DNA of 12,021 bases, from the NCBI GenBank assembly GCA_002308315.1, contig DBWE01000151.1, positions 3,343 through 15,363 on the forward strand, given 5' to 3'. This stretch comes from Clostridiales bacterium UBA1246. Lineage in GTDB: Bacteria > Bacillota > Clostridia > Oscillospirales > Oscillospiraceae. The notes under the pieces are model-generated. The model was given only the letters and a program-made list of their open reading frames with translations, was not told where the DNA came from and ran no database searches. Positions 1 to 6,578 of the stretch are shown here, in pieces (within the stretch, counting starts at the first letter, position 1; the number at the start of each line of letters is the position of its first letter). Both the position numbers and the translations under genes were made by a program.

Positions 1-470
1 CCAGCCGTACCGCCGCGGCGGTAAAGAGCTTTCAGAAGGCAAACGGCCTGACCGTGGACGGGATATGCGGGAAACAGACGCTGGCGGCGATGGGTATAAG
101 CGGCGGAGCGACGGCGGAGGACAACAGCGTGAACCTGCTGGCCAGACTCATTTCGGCGGAGGCAAGGGGCGAGCCGTACACGGGGCAGGTAGCCGTCGGC
201 GCGGTGGTGCTCAACAGAGTGGAGCATCCTTCGTTTCCCAACAGCATTTCCGGCGTGATATATCAGTCGGGCGCCTTCAGCTGCGTCACGGACGGACAGT
301 TTTATCAGCCCGTGGCCGACAGCGCCTACCGCGCCGCGAGGGACGCGATAAACGGATGGGATCCGTCGGGCGGCGCGATATATTACTACAATCCGGACAA
401 AGCCACAAGCGCCTGGATATGGTCAAGGCCGCTCATCGTGCAGATAGGCAGACACAAATTCTGCGCGTAA
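1..470 (+). CDS. sleB: Spore cortex-lytic enzyme / cell wall hydrolase SleB (5' end outside window)
   Basis: The reading frame is open to the left edge, so the N-terminus (usually a signal peptide and more of the peptidoglycan-binding repeat) is missing. The first visible residues (TAAAVKSFQKANGL, then VDGICGKQT) are the end of a PG_binding_1 domain. From about nt 140 to the stop comes a complete SleB/Hydrolase_2 catalytic domain: LISAEARGEP with the likely catalytic glutamate at nt 159-161, GQVAVGAVVLNRV, SGVIYQSGAFSC, ARDAINGWDPSGGAIYYYNP and WIWSRP, ending IGRHKFCA. By family knowledge this lytic enzyme cleaves the muramic-lactam cortex of the endospore during germination; related copies act in vegetative wall turnover. 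A GTG at nt 54 gives an apparent ORF start, but it lies inside the peptidoglycan-binding domain and is not the true start. No germination partner gene such as ypeB follows; the next gene is convergent. I am sure of the family, less sure of sleB rather than a paralogue such as cwlJ, which lacks the binding domain. Confidence 0.88.
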   Translation, partial: SRTAAAVKSFQKANGLTVDGICGKQTLAAMGISGGATAEDNSVNLLARLISAEARGEPYTGQVAVGAVVLNRVEHPSFPNSISGVIYQSGAFSCVTDGQFYQPVADSAYRAARDAINGWDPSGGAIYYYNPDKATSAWIWSRPLIVQIGRHKFCA

Positions 471-476
471 ACGAAA

Positions 477-510
477 CGCAGTGAGATATCCGGGCGGATA
501 TCTCACTGCG
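477..510. terminator. Perfect 16-bp hairpin between convergent genes, probable terminator
   Basis: Arms 477-492 and 495-510 are exact reverse complements, CGCAGTGAGATATCCG and its partner. Only two bases lie between them, so the top pair must open to give a four-base loop. The hairpin sits 7 nt past the sleB stop and 26 nt past the flavodoxin stop on the other strand. On the minus strand it is followed by a short broken T-run (TTTCGTTT); on the plus strand there is no T-run. It should therefore work best for the flavodoxin transcript, while also blocking or stabilising the sleB message. Confidence 0.6.
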
Positions 511-535
511 AAGAAATGCCGAAGCCGGCGGGAGG

Positions 536-934
536 TCAGAGAACGCCGATCTCCTTGAGCCAGTCGTTGAGCTTTTCGCCGGCGGAGTCGACGTCGACTC
601 CCTTGAACGCAAAGCGGCCGAGGATCCTGGAAGAGGGGCACAGCTTGATCATGTCGTCGCAGACGTTCTGCATGCCGCCCATGCCGTGGGTGCAGAATAC
701 GGCGACGTTCTTGCCGGACAGGTCCGCGGAGGACAGGAAGGTCTTCACGGGGCCCGCGGCGGTCGCCGCCCAGTTGGGAGAGCCGACGAAAACGGTGTCG
801 TACTTGCCGAGGTCCGCGTCGGAGCTGCCCGCTTCGTTGATCTCGGCGATATCGCAGCCGAGCGCGTCGCCGATCATTTTGGTCAGCTTGCGGGTGTTGC
901 CGGACTGAGAATAAGAAATTACGAGTGTGCTCAT
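536..934 (-). CDS. Small flavodoxin family protein
   Basis: A 132-residue flavodoxin-like protein, expected to bind FMN and carry one or two electrons in the cytoplasm. Residues 2-14 (STLVISYSQSGNT) are the first beta strand and phosphate-binding loop; S9-T14 is the usual S/T-x-S/T-G-N-T element. Two further flavin-loop regions are visible: GSPNW at 51-55 and CTHGMGGMQ at 81-89, each following a hydrophobic strand. The length is near the short end for flavodoxins (about 140-150 residues). The start is the ATG at 934-932, with a GGAGGT ribosome site five bases upstream. No reductase or other electron-transfer partner lies beside it. The gene is transcribed away from the sirtuin gene with 77 nt between them, and it ends in the strong hairpin shared with sleB. 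The substrate or partner cannot be read from the sequence. It could equally be annotated as a flavodoxin-domain NAD(P)H oxidoreductase, but the size favours an electron carrier. Confidence 0.88.
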   Translation of the reverse strand: MSTLVISYSQSGNTRKLTKMIGDALGCDIAEINEAGSSDADLGKYDTVFVGSPNWAATAAGPVKTFLSSADLSGKNVAVFCTHGMGGMQNVCDDMIKLCPSSRILGRFAFKGVDVDSAGEKLNDWLKEIGVL

Positions 935-966
935 ATCGTACCTCCGAAATAATTATTTATGCTGCC

Positions 967-996
967 ATTATATACTATTCTTCGGCACGGAGTAAA
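967..996 (-). promoter_or_regulatory. Probable sigma-A promoter for the flavodoxin gene
   Basis: Read on the minus strand, TTTACT (996-991) is followed after 18 bases by a consensus TATAAT (972-967). Transcription would begin near 960, leaving a leader of about 26 nt that carries the GGAGGT site. The -10 is perfect and the -35 is 4 of 6. On the plus strand TATACT (971-976) overlaps this -10 by two bases and could be the -10 of the divergent sirtuin gene, but it has no recognisable -35. Confidence 0.55.
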
Positions 997-1011
997 GAGG
1001 AGACCGAAAAA

Positions 1012-1881
1012 ATGTCGGATCTGGATTTTCTTTTCGAAAAACTCGAAAGCGCGGATAAGGTGCTCGTCGGCGCGGGAGCGGGTCTGTCGGCGGCCGCGGG
1101 CCTGAGCTATTTCGACACCGCGGTGTTTGACAAATACTACCCGGACGTGCGCAGGCTGGGATATCGCTGCCAGTACGAGCTGGTAGGCATACGCGACGAC
1201 GAATGGAGCGTGGGGCGCAAGTGGGCCTGGTGGGCGACGCACGTGAACTACGTAAGATACATATTCCCGGCCGCGGAGCTTTATTCAAAGCTGCTCGGGC
1301 TGCTGGACGGAAAGGATTATTTCGTGGTCACCTCCAACGCGGACAGGCAGTTCGTGAGAAACGGCATAGACGAAAACAGACTGTTCGAGTTTCAGGGGAA
1401 TTACGACAACATGGGCTGCGCCGGGCGCTGCACTCCGCATACCTGGTACAATAAGCCCTATCTTGACAGGATACTCGAAAGACTCGATCACGAAAAATTC
1501 GAGTGCCCCGACGACGCGCTGCCGCGCTGCCCGTACTGCGGAGGTCTCGCGGAGATGTGCTTCAGGGGAGAGGACTATAAGGAAAGACGCGAAAGGTACG
1601 TGGATTTCGTCGAAAGCTGCGAGGACAGGCGGCTGTGCATAATCGAGCTCGGCGTGGGCTTCAATACCCCGGGCGTGATACGCTGGCCCTTCGAGCGCAT
1701 AACGTATCAGCTGCCGCAGTCGCATCTTTTCAGGATAAACTCCGGATATAAAGAGCTCAGGAACGACAGGGGAGACAACGATATCCCGCCGGAGATCGAG
1801 GACAGAGCCACCTTTATAGGCACGGACGCCGCCGAGGTCATAGAGCGGCTTTGCGAAATGAAGGAAAAGCGCGATAAATAA
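1012..1881 (+). CDS. Sir2-family protein, class M-like (probable protein ADP-ribosylating sirtuin)
   Basis: A 289-residue NAD-binding sirtuin. The NAD loop GAGAGLSAAAG is at 20-30, followed by LSYFD where ordinary sirtuins have IPDFR. TSNAD at 107-111 stands for the usual TQNID. The catalytic-histidine motif (LHG) is replaced by FQG, with Gln128. Cys136/Cys140 and Cys173/Cys176 form a zinc site. From family knowledge, Q in place of H, the GAGAGLS loop and a following GxYxxxxC segment mark the macrodomain-linked SirTM sirtuins of staphylococci and streptococci, which ADP-ribosylate a lipoylated GcvH-like carrier and lack deacetylase activity. That operon also carries a macrodomain hydrolase, GcvH-L and a lipoate ligase; none is in this window. 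The start is the ATG at 1012, preceded by AGAGGAGA; an in-frame upstream GTG at 925 would encode an unlikely leader inside the divergent promoter region. The gene is alone and ends at a strong terminator. Family is certain, the ADP-ribosylation activity is inferred. Confidence 0.87.
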   Translation: MSDLDFLFEKLESADKVLVGAGAGLSAAAGLSYFDTAVFDKYYPDVRRLGYRCQYELVGIRDDEWSVGRKWAWWATHVNYVRYIFPAAELYSKLLGLLDGKDYFVVTSNADRQFVRNGIDENRLFEFQGNYDNMGCAGRCTPHTWYNKPYLDRILERLDHEKFECPDDALPRCPYCGGLAEMCFRGEDYKERRERYVDFVESCEDRRLCIIELGVGFNTPGVIRWPFERITYQLPQSHLFRINSGYKELRNDRGDNDIPPEIEDRATFIGTDAAEVIERLCEMKEKRDK

Positions 1882-1909
1882 CAACATATAGGGGATGATC
1901 GCCTGTTTC

Positions 1910-1938
1910 TTGCATTTTGAAACGAAATACGGTATAAT
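1910..1938 (+). promoter_or_regulatory. Strong sigma-A promoter for parE-parC
   Basis: TTGCAT (1910-1915), 17 bases, then consensus TATAAT (1933-1938). Transcription should begin near 1945, giving a parE leader of about 110 nt. The -10 box lies inside the left arm of the sirtuin terminator hairpin, so the two elements share DNA. A transcript begun here would contain only the right arm and so could not fold the terminator. Confidence 0.75.
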
Positions 1939-1971
1939 GACCGAAAGATGGTAATTATACCGTATTTTTTT
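1925..1971 (+). terminator. Intrinsic terminator of the sirtuin gene
   Basis: A perfect 14-bp stem (1925-1938 with 1954-1967) with a 15-base loop is followed by uninterrupted T to 1971. It lies 44 nt past the sirtuin stop. The stem is AT-rich for this genome, because the left arm also supplies the TATAAT of the next promoter. The stem ends in A:T pairs, so on the minus strand there is a matching A/T pattern, but no gene reads into it from that side. Confidence 0.8.
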
Positions 1972-2054
1972 ACGCCGCAGGCACCGCGCCGGCGGAAATC
2001 AGACCCCGTGCCGCGCCGCATACGGCGCGCGGCAGGGATAATTCGGAGGAACGG

Positions 2055-4040
2055 ATGGCTGCAAAAAAAGACCGGGAATACGGAAACGAAAGCATATCGC
2101 AGCTCAAGGGCGCCGACAGGGTCCGCAAGCGCCCCGGAGTCATTTTCGGCTCGGACGGGCTGGAGGGCTGCGAGCATGCCGTTTTTGAGATACTGTCAAA
2201 CTCCATAGACGAGGCGCGGGAGGGCTACGGCGACACCATCATACTCACGCGCTATGAGGACGGCTCCATCGAGGTGGAGGATTTCGGCCGCGGCTGTCCC
2301 GTGGATTACAATCCGGTGGAAAAGCGCTATAACTGGGAGCTGGTATTCTGCGAGCTGTACGCCGGAGGCAAGTACGACAACGACGAGGGAGAAAACTACG
2401 AATACTCTCTCGGCCTCAACGGTCTCGGCTCCTGCGCTACGCAGTATTCGTCGGAGTACATGGACGTTACCGTATGGAGAGACGGGAAAAAATACTCCCT
2501 GCACTTTGAAAAGGGAGAAAACATCGGCGGACTGCAGTGGGAGGAGTATCCCAAAAAGCGCACCGGCTCGCTCATAAGATGGCGGCCGGACATTGAGGTA
2601 TTTACCGATATCGACATACCTGCGGAGTATTTCGAGAGCGTTATAAAAAGGCAGGCCGTGGTCAACAGCGGCGTCACCTTCAAATTCAGAAATCAGAAGG
2701 ACGGAAAATTCGAGACAAAGGAATATATATACCAAAACGGCATAGTCGACTACGTCACCGAGCTTGCCGGGGAAGACTCGCTGACTCTGCCGGCGTTTTT
2801 CGAGGCGGAGAGGCGCGGGCGCGACAGGGACGATATGCCCGAGTACAAGGTCAAGCTGTCTGCGGCGATGTGCTTTTCCAACCGCGTGAACGTAATAGAA
2901 TATTACCACAATTCCTCCTGGCTGGAATACGGCGGAGCTCCGGAAAAGGCCGTAAGGAGCGCATTTACCGCCGCGCTTGACGCGTATATACGCAAGCAGG
3001 GGAAATATCAGAAAAACGAGTCCAAAATCAGCTTCAGCGATATCCAGGACTGCCTCGTGCTCGTTACCAACTGTTTTTCCACGCGCACGTCCTATGAAAA
3101 CCAGACCAAAAAGGCCATTACGAACAGGTTTATCCAGGAGGCCATGACGGAATTCCTGAAATCGCGCCTCGAGGTCTATTTTATAGAAAACCGCAGCGAC
3201 GCCGACAGGATCATGGAGCAGGTGCTCATAAACAAGCGCAGCCGCGAAACGGCGGAAAAGGCAAGGCTCAATCTCAAAAAAAAGCTCACCGGCAGCACGG
3301 ACATCACCAGCAGGATACAGAAATTCGTCGACTGCCGCACCCGCGACGTGAGCAGGAGGGAGATATACATCGTCGAGGGCGACTCGGCCCTCGGTTCCTG
3401 CAAGCTCAGCCGGGACGCGGAATTCCAGGGCATAATGCCGGTGCGGGGCAAGATACTCAACTGCCTCAAAGCGGACTACGACAAGATCTTCAAAAGCGAG
3501 ATAATCACCGATCTGCTCAAGGTGCTGGGCTGCGGCGTGGAGGTGCAGAGCAGGTTCAACAAGGATCTCAACAGCTTCGACCTGAACAATCTGAGATGGA
3601 ACAAGGTCATAATATGCACCGACGCGGACGTGGACGGATATCAGATACGCACGCTGATACTGACCATGTTGTATCGCCTTACGCCGACGTTGATAGAGCA
3701 GGGCTTCGTGTTCATAGTCGAGTCGCCGCTGTATGAGATAAAGAGCAGAGGCAAGAGCTGGTTCGCCTATACGGAAAAGGAGAAGGGCGATATCCTTCGC
3801 GAGCTCGGAAACGCCAAACGCACCATAAACCGCAGCAAGGGTCTCGGCGAGAACGACCCGGAAATGATGTGGATGACCACCATGAACCCGGAGACAAGGC
3901 GGCTTATAAAGGTCACGCCCACCTCCGCGGCCGCCACGGCGGATACCTTCGATCTGCTTCTCGGAGACAATCTGAGCGGGAGAAAGAACTATATTGCCGA
4001 AAACGGCTGGCGATACATCGATATGGCAGATCTTTCGTAA
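2055..4040 (+). CDS. parE: DNA topoisomerase IV subunit B (type IIA ATPase/TOPRIM subunit)
   Basis: The ATPase half of a type IIA topoisomerase, 661 residues. GHKL ATP site: EILSNSIDE with Glu45 and Asn49; DFGRGCP with Asp76; ATP lid GLNGLGS. The transducer follows, with NQTKK holding the ATP-sensing Lys352. The C-terminal TOPRIM domain has Glu441 in EGDSA, PVRGKILN, then Asp523/Asp525/Asp527 in DADVDG for metal binding, and SKGLGE near the end. It lacks the long insert of proteobacterial GyrB. The ATG at 2055 has GGAGGA five bases ahead. Together with the next gene, 22 nt downstream, it forms a two-gene operon with its own promoter; in living cells the A2B2 complex decatenates and relaxes DNA by ATP-driven strand passage. 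Oddities: Phe follows the Asp76 where most relatives have Asp or Asn, and the TOPRIM motif is EGDSALGSC instead of EGDSAGGSA. GyrB is the alternative; the ParC partner without a GyrA box favours ParE. Confidence 0.87.
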   Translation: MAAKKDREYGNESISQLKGADRVRKRPGVIFGSDGLEGCEHAVFEILSNSIDEAREGYGDTIILTRYEDGSIEVEDFGRGCPVDYNPVEKRYNWELVFCELYAGGKYDNDEGENYEYSLGLNGLGSCATQYSSEYMDVTVWRDGKKYSLHFEKGENIGGLQWEEYPKKRTGSLIRWRPDIEVFTDIDIPAEYFESVIKRQAVVNSGVTFKFRNQKDGKFETKEYIYQNGIVDYVTELAGEDSLTLPAFFEAERRGRDRDDMPEYKVKLSAAMCFSNRVNVIEYYHNSSWLEYGGAPEKAVRSAFTAALDAYIRKQGKYQKNESKISFSDIQDCLVLVTNCFSTRTSYENQTKKAITNRFIQEAMTEFLKSRLEVYFIENRSDADRIMEQVLINKRSRETAEKARLNLKKKLTGSTDITSRIQKFVDCRTRDVSRREIYIVEGDSALGSCKLSRDAEFQGIMPVRGKILNCLKADYDKIFKSEIITDLLKVLGCGVEVQSRFNKDLNSFDLNNLRWNKVIICTDADVDGYQIRTLILTMLYRLTPTLIEQGFVFIVESPLYEIKSRGKSWFAYTEKEKGDILRELGNAKRTINRSKGLGENDPEMMWMTTMNPETRRLIKVTPTSAAATADTFDLLLGDNLSGRKNYIAENGWRYIDMADLS

Positions 4041-4062
4041 AGCGTGTGAAGGAAGTCGAAAT

Positions 4063-6309
4063 ATGGCAAGGAAAAAGAAAACCGAAGACGCAGGCGAAAA
4101 AAAGCCTCAGATAAACAACGTGATGGGCCTGCACGCCGAGGTGCAGGAACAGCTCATTACCGACACTCTCGAAACAAACTACATGCCCTACGCCATGAGC
4201 GTGATCGTATCCAGGGCGATACCGGAGATAGACGGCTTCAAGCCTTCCCACCGCAAGCTGCTCTATACGATGTATAAAATGGGCCTGCTCGCCGGCGATG
4301 AGATGACGAAATCGGCCAATATCGTGGGGCAGACCATGCGCCTCAACCCCCACGGAGACGCGGCGATATATGAGACCATGGTGCGGCTGTCCAAGGGCAA
4401 CGAATCGCTGATCCTGCCTTTCGTGGAGTCCAAGGGCAGCTTCGGCAAGGTATACTCCAGAGACATGGCCTATGCCGCTGCGCGCTATACCGAGGCGAAG
4501 CTGGCGCCGATATGCGCGGAGATATTCAGGGACATCGACCGCGATACGGTGGATTTTACGGATAACTACGACGGCAGCACCAAAGAGCCCCTGCTGCTGC
4601 CGACGGCCTTTCCCAACGTGCTCGTGTCGGCCAACCAGGGCATAGCCGTGGGCATGGCGAGCATGATATGCGGCTTCAACCTCGAGGAGGTCTGCCGCAC
4701 GGAGATCGAATATATCAAAAATCCGGACTGCGACCTTTTCGAGACCCTCAAGGGGCCCGATTTTCCTACGGGCGGCGAGCTGATATTCAACCGCGAGGTC
4801 ATGGAAAACATCTACAATACCGGCCGGGGCAGCTTCAAGACCAGAGCCGTATGGAAATACGTCAAGGAAGAAAATATCATCGAGATAAACGAGATACCCT
4901 ATACCGCCACGGTGGAGGCGATCATCGACAAGGTGGCGGAGCTCGTCAAGCAGGGCAAGATCAAGGAGATATCCGACATGCGCGACGAGACCGATCTCAA
5001 CGGTCTCAAGCTGGCGATAGACCTGAAAAGGGGCGTCGACCCGGAAAGAGTCATGCAGAAGCTCTTCCGCTCCACTCCTCTGATGGACGCGTTCCCCTGC
5101 AATTTCAACATACTCATTTCCGGCATGCCGAAGGTGATGGGCGTGCGCGAGATACTCGACGAGTGGACCGCGTGGAGAGTGGAGTCGGTGCGGCGCCGGA
5201 TCTTTTTCGAGCTTACGAAAAAGAAAGACAGACTGCATCTGCTCAAGGGCCTGAAAAAAATACTGCTCGATATCGACAAGGCCATAAGTATCATACGGAA
5301 TACCGAGGCCGAGGCAGAGGTCGTGCCCAACCTGATGATAGGCTTCGGAATAGACGAGACGCAGGCGGAGTACGTTGCGGAGATAAAGCTGCGCAACATC
5401 AACCGCGAATACATCCTCAGGCAGATCGACGAAACGGAGAGGCTCGAGCAGGATATCAAAGAGCTCGAGGAAACGGTAAACAGCAAAAGCAAAATAAAAA
5501 AGCTGATCGTCGGAGAGCTGGAGGCGATCATAAAAAAATACGGCCAGCCGCGAAAGACGAAGATAGTGTATGAAAGCGAGCTGGACGATACCGAGGAAGA
5601 GGAGCTCGAAGAGGATTACCCGGTGACGGTGTTCATATCCCGCCACGGATATCTGAAAAAGATCACCCCGCAGTCTCTGAGGATGAGCGGAGAACAGAAG
5701 TATAAGGAGGACGACGGGCTGCTTGTCAGCTTTGAGGCCACGAACCGCACGGAGCTGATGGTATTTACCGACAAGTGTCAGGTGTACAAGACGAAGCTCA
5801 GCGAATTCGAGGACGGAAAGGCTTCGGCCCTGGGCACGTATCTTCCCTCAAAGCTCGGCATGGACGACAACGAAAACGCGATATACACCTTCGCCCCCGG
5901 GGAATACTCCGACAGCGTTCTGTTCTTCTACGAAAACGGCAAGGCCGCCCGCGTGCCGCTGAGCTCATACGTCACCAAGAGCAACCGCCGCAAGCTTGCC
6001 AACGCCTACAGCGATAAAGCGCCGCTGAAGTCGATCCTCGTTTTCGGAAAAGAGCGCGACGTGGCGGTATTCTCCACCGAGGGACGCGCCGTGGTGATAA
6101 ACAGCTCCCAGCTGTCCGAGAAAGCGGCGAGGGACAGCCAGGGCGTGAACGTGATGACGCTCAAAGGCAGATACGTGCTGAAGGAGGCTCGCTTCCTTGA
6201 AGACAGCACGATAAAAAACAAATCCAGGTATACCGCCAGGAACATACCGGCGGCGGGTGCGATACTGAAGCCGGAGGACGCCGGAAGCGAGCAGATGAGC
6301 ATGCTCTGA
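4063..6309 (+). CDS. parC: DNA topoisomerase IV subunit A (DNA cleavage subunit)
   Basis: The DNA-breaking subunit, 748 residues. The winged-helix domain begins near residue 40 (TNYMPYAMSVIVSRAIPEIDG) and holds the catalytic pair Arg141-Tyr142 in AARYTEAKL; Tyr142 forms the covalent link to DNA. The tower and coiled-coil region follows, with a Leu/Glu/Lys-rich coil around residues 455-500, then an acidic linker (DDTEEEELEED). From about residue 520 come beta-pinwheel blades (VTVFISRHGYLKKITPQSL, LMVFTDKCQVYKTK, VAVFSTEGRAVV). I see no QRRGGKG-like GyrA box, the element gyrase needs for wrapping and supercoiling, so topoisomerase IV is the better name. The quinolone-binding segment reads HGDAAIYE, with Ala100 where most enzymes have Ser. 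The start is the ATG at 4063 with AAGGAAG upstream; an in-frame ATG at 3994 lies within the end of parE and is less likely. Gyrase A of unusual type remains possible. Confidence 0.87.
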   Translation: MARKKKTEDAGEKKPQINNVMGLHAEVQEQLITDTLETNYMPYAMSVIVSRAIPEIDGFKPSHRKLLYTMYKMGLLAGDEMTKSANIVGQTMRLNPHGDAAIYETMVRLSKGNESLILPFVESKGSFGKVYSRDMAYAAARYTEAKLAPICAEIFRDIDRDTVDFTDNYDGSTKEPLLLPTAFPNVLVSANQGIAVGMASMICGFNLEEVCRTEIEYIKNPDCDLFETLKGPDFPTGGELIFNREVMENIYNTGRGSFKTRAVWKYVKEENIIEINEIPYTATVEAIIDKVAELVKQGKIKEISDMRDETDLNGLKLAIDLKRGVDPERVMQKLFRSTPLMDAFPCNFNILISGMPKVMGVREILDEWTAWRVESVRRRIFFELTKKKDRLHLLKGLKKILLDIDKAISIIRNTEAEAEVVPNLMIGFGIDETQAEYVAEIKLRNINREYILRQIDETERLEQDIKELEETVNSKSKIKKLIVGELEAIIKKYGQPRKTKIVYESELDDTEEEELEEDYPVTVFISRHGYLKKITPQSLRMSGEQKYKEDDGLLVSFEATNRTELMVFTDKCQVYKTKLSEFEDGKASALGTYLPSKLGMDDNENAIYTFAPGEYSDSVLFFYENGKAARVPLSSYVTKSNRRKLANAYSDKAPLKSILVFGKERDVAVFSTEGRAVVINSSQLSEKAARDSQGVNVMTLKGRYVLKEARFLEDSTIKNKSRYTARNIPAAGAILKPEDAGSEQMSML

Positions 6310-6387
6310 AAATATAGAACTGCAGAACGGGATCTGATCGCATCGGGTCGTGAGCGGGAGCCGCCGCGCGCGGCCCCATTCATGTCT

Positions 6388-6416
6388 GCCGCGCACCGAA
6401 GCACGCGGCGTTCTTC
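6388..6416 (+). terminator. Possible weak terminator after parC
   Basis: GCCGCG (6388-6393) pairs with CGCGGC (6404-6409) across a ten-base loop and is followed by TTCTTCCC, a poor T-tract. It is the best stem in the 269-nt spacer after parC. A self-complementary GCCGCGCGCGGC at 6363-6374 may compete with it. Factor-dependent termination would also fit. Confidence 0.3.
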
Positions 6417-6466
6417 CCGATACGTCAGGTCTGTCTGTTTTTGACGTTTGAAAAAAACGGATTTCA

Positions 6467-6495
6467 TTGATTTTTCACTTCGCATGTGGTATCAT
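6467..6495 (+). promoter_or_regulatory. Strong promoter of the opp operon
   Basis: TTGATT (6467-6472), 17 bases, TATCAT (6490-6495), with TGG directly before the -10 forming an extended -10. Transcription should start near 6502, leaving a leader of about 77 nt before oppB. Some 20 nt upstream of the -35 lies an inverted repeat ACGTCA-N14-TGACGT (6422-6447) that could bind a regulator. Confidence 0.7.
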
Positions 6496-6578
6496 GACGA
6501 AAATATTGTTTTTGACGGTGTTTTCCGTGACCGCCGTAACTGCGCGGCACGTTTATACCGTCGGGGAGTGATGCAGCA

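Noticed and set aside
925..1011. Upstream in-frame GTG extending the sirtuin by 29 residues
   Set aside because: It would start inside the flavodoxin coding end and cross the divergent promoter; the ATG at 1012 has a good ribosome site and begins right before the NAD-binding fold.
1012..1881. Sir2 domain as part of an anti-phage system
   Set aside because: Sir2 domains occur in defence systems such as Thoeris and DSR, but here there is no TIR, Argonaute, HerA or SLOG partner, and the motifs fit class M sirtuins.
3994..4062. Upstream ATG extending ParC by 23 residues
   Set aside because: It lies within the parE end with no clear ribosome site, and the added residues do not match the family N-terminus.
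3913..5646. 577-codon open frame on the minus strand opposite parC
   Set aside because: It mirrors the well-supported parC gene; the translation is His/Leu/Arg-rich with no domain, as expected of an antisense shadow in GC-rich DNA.
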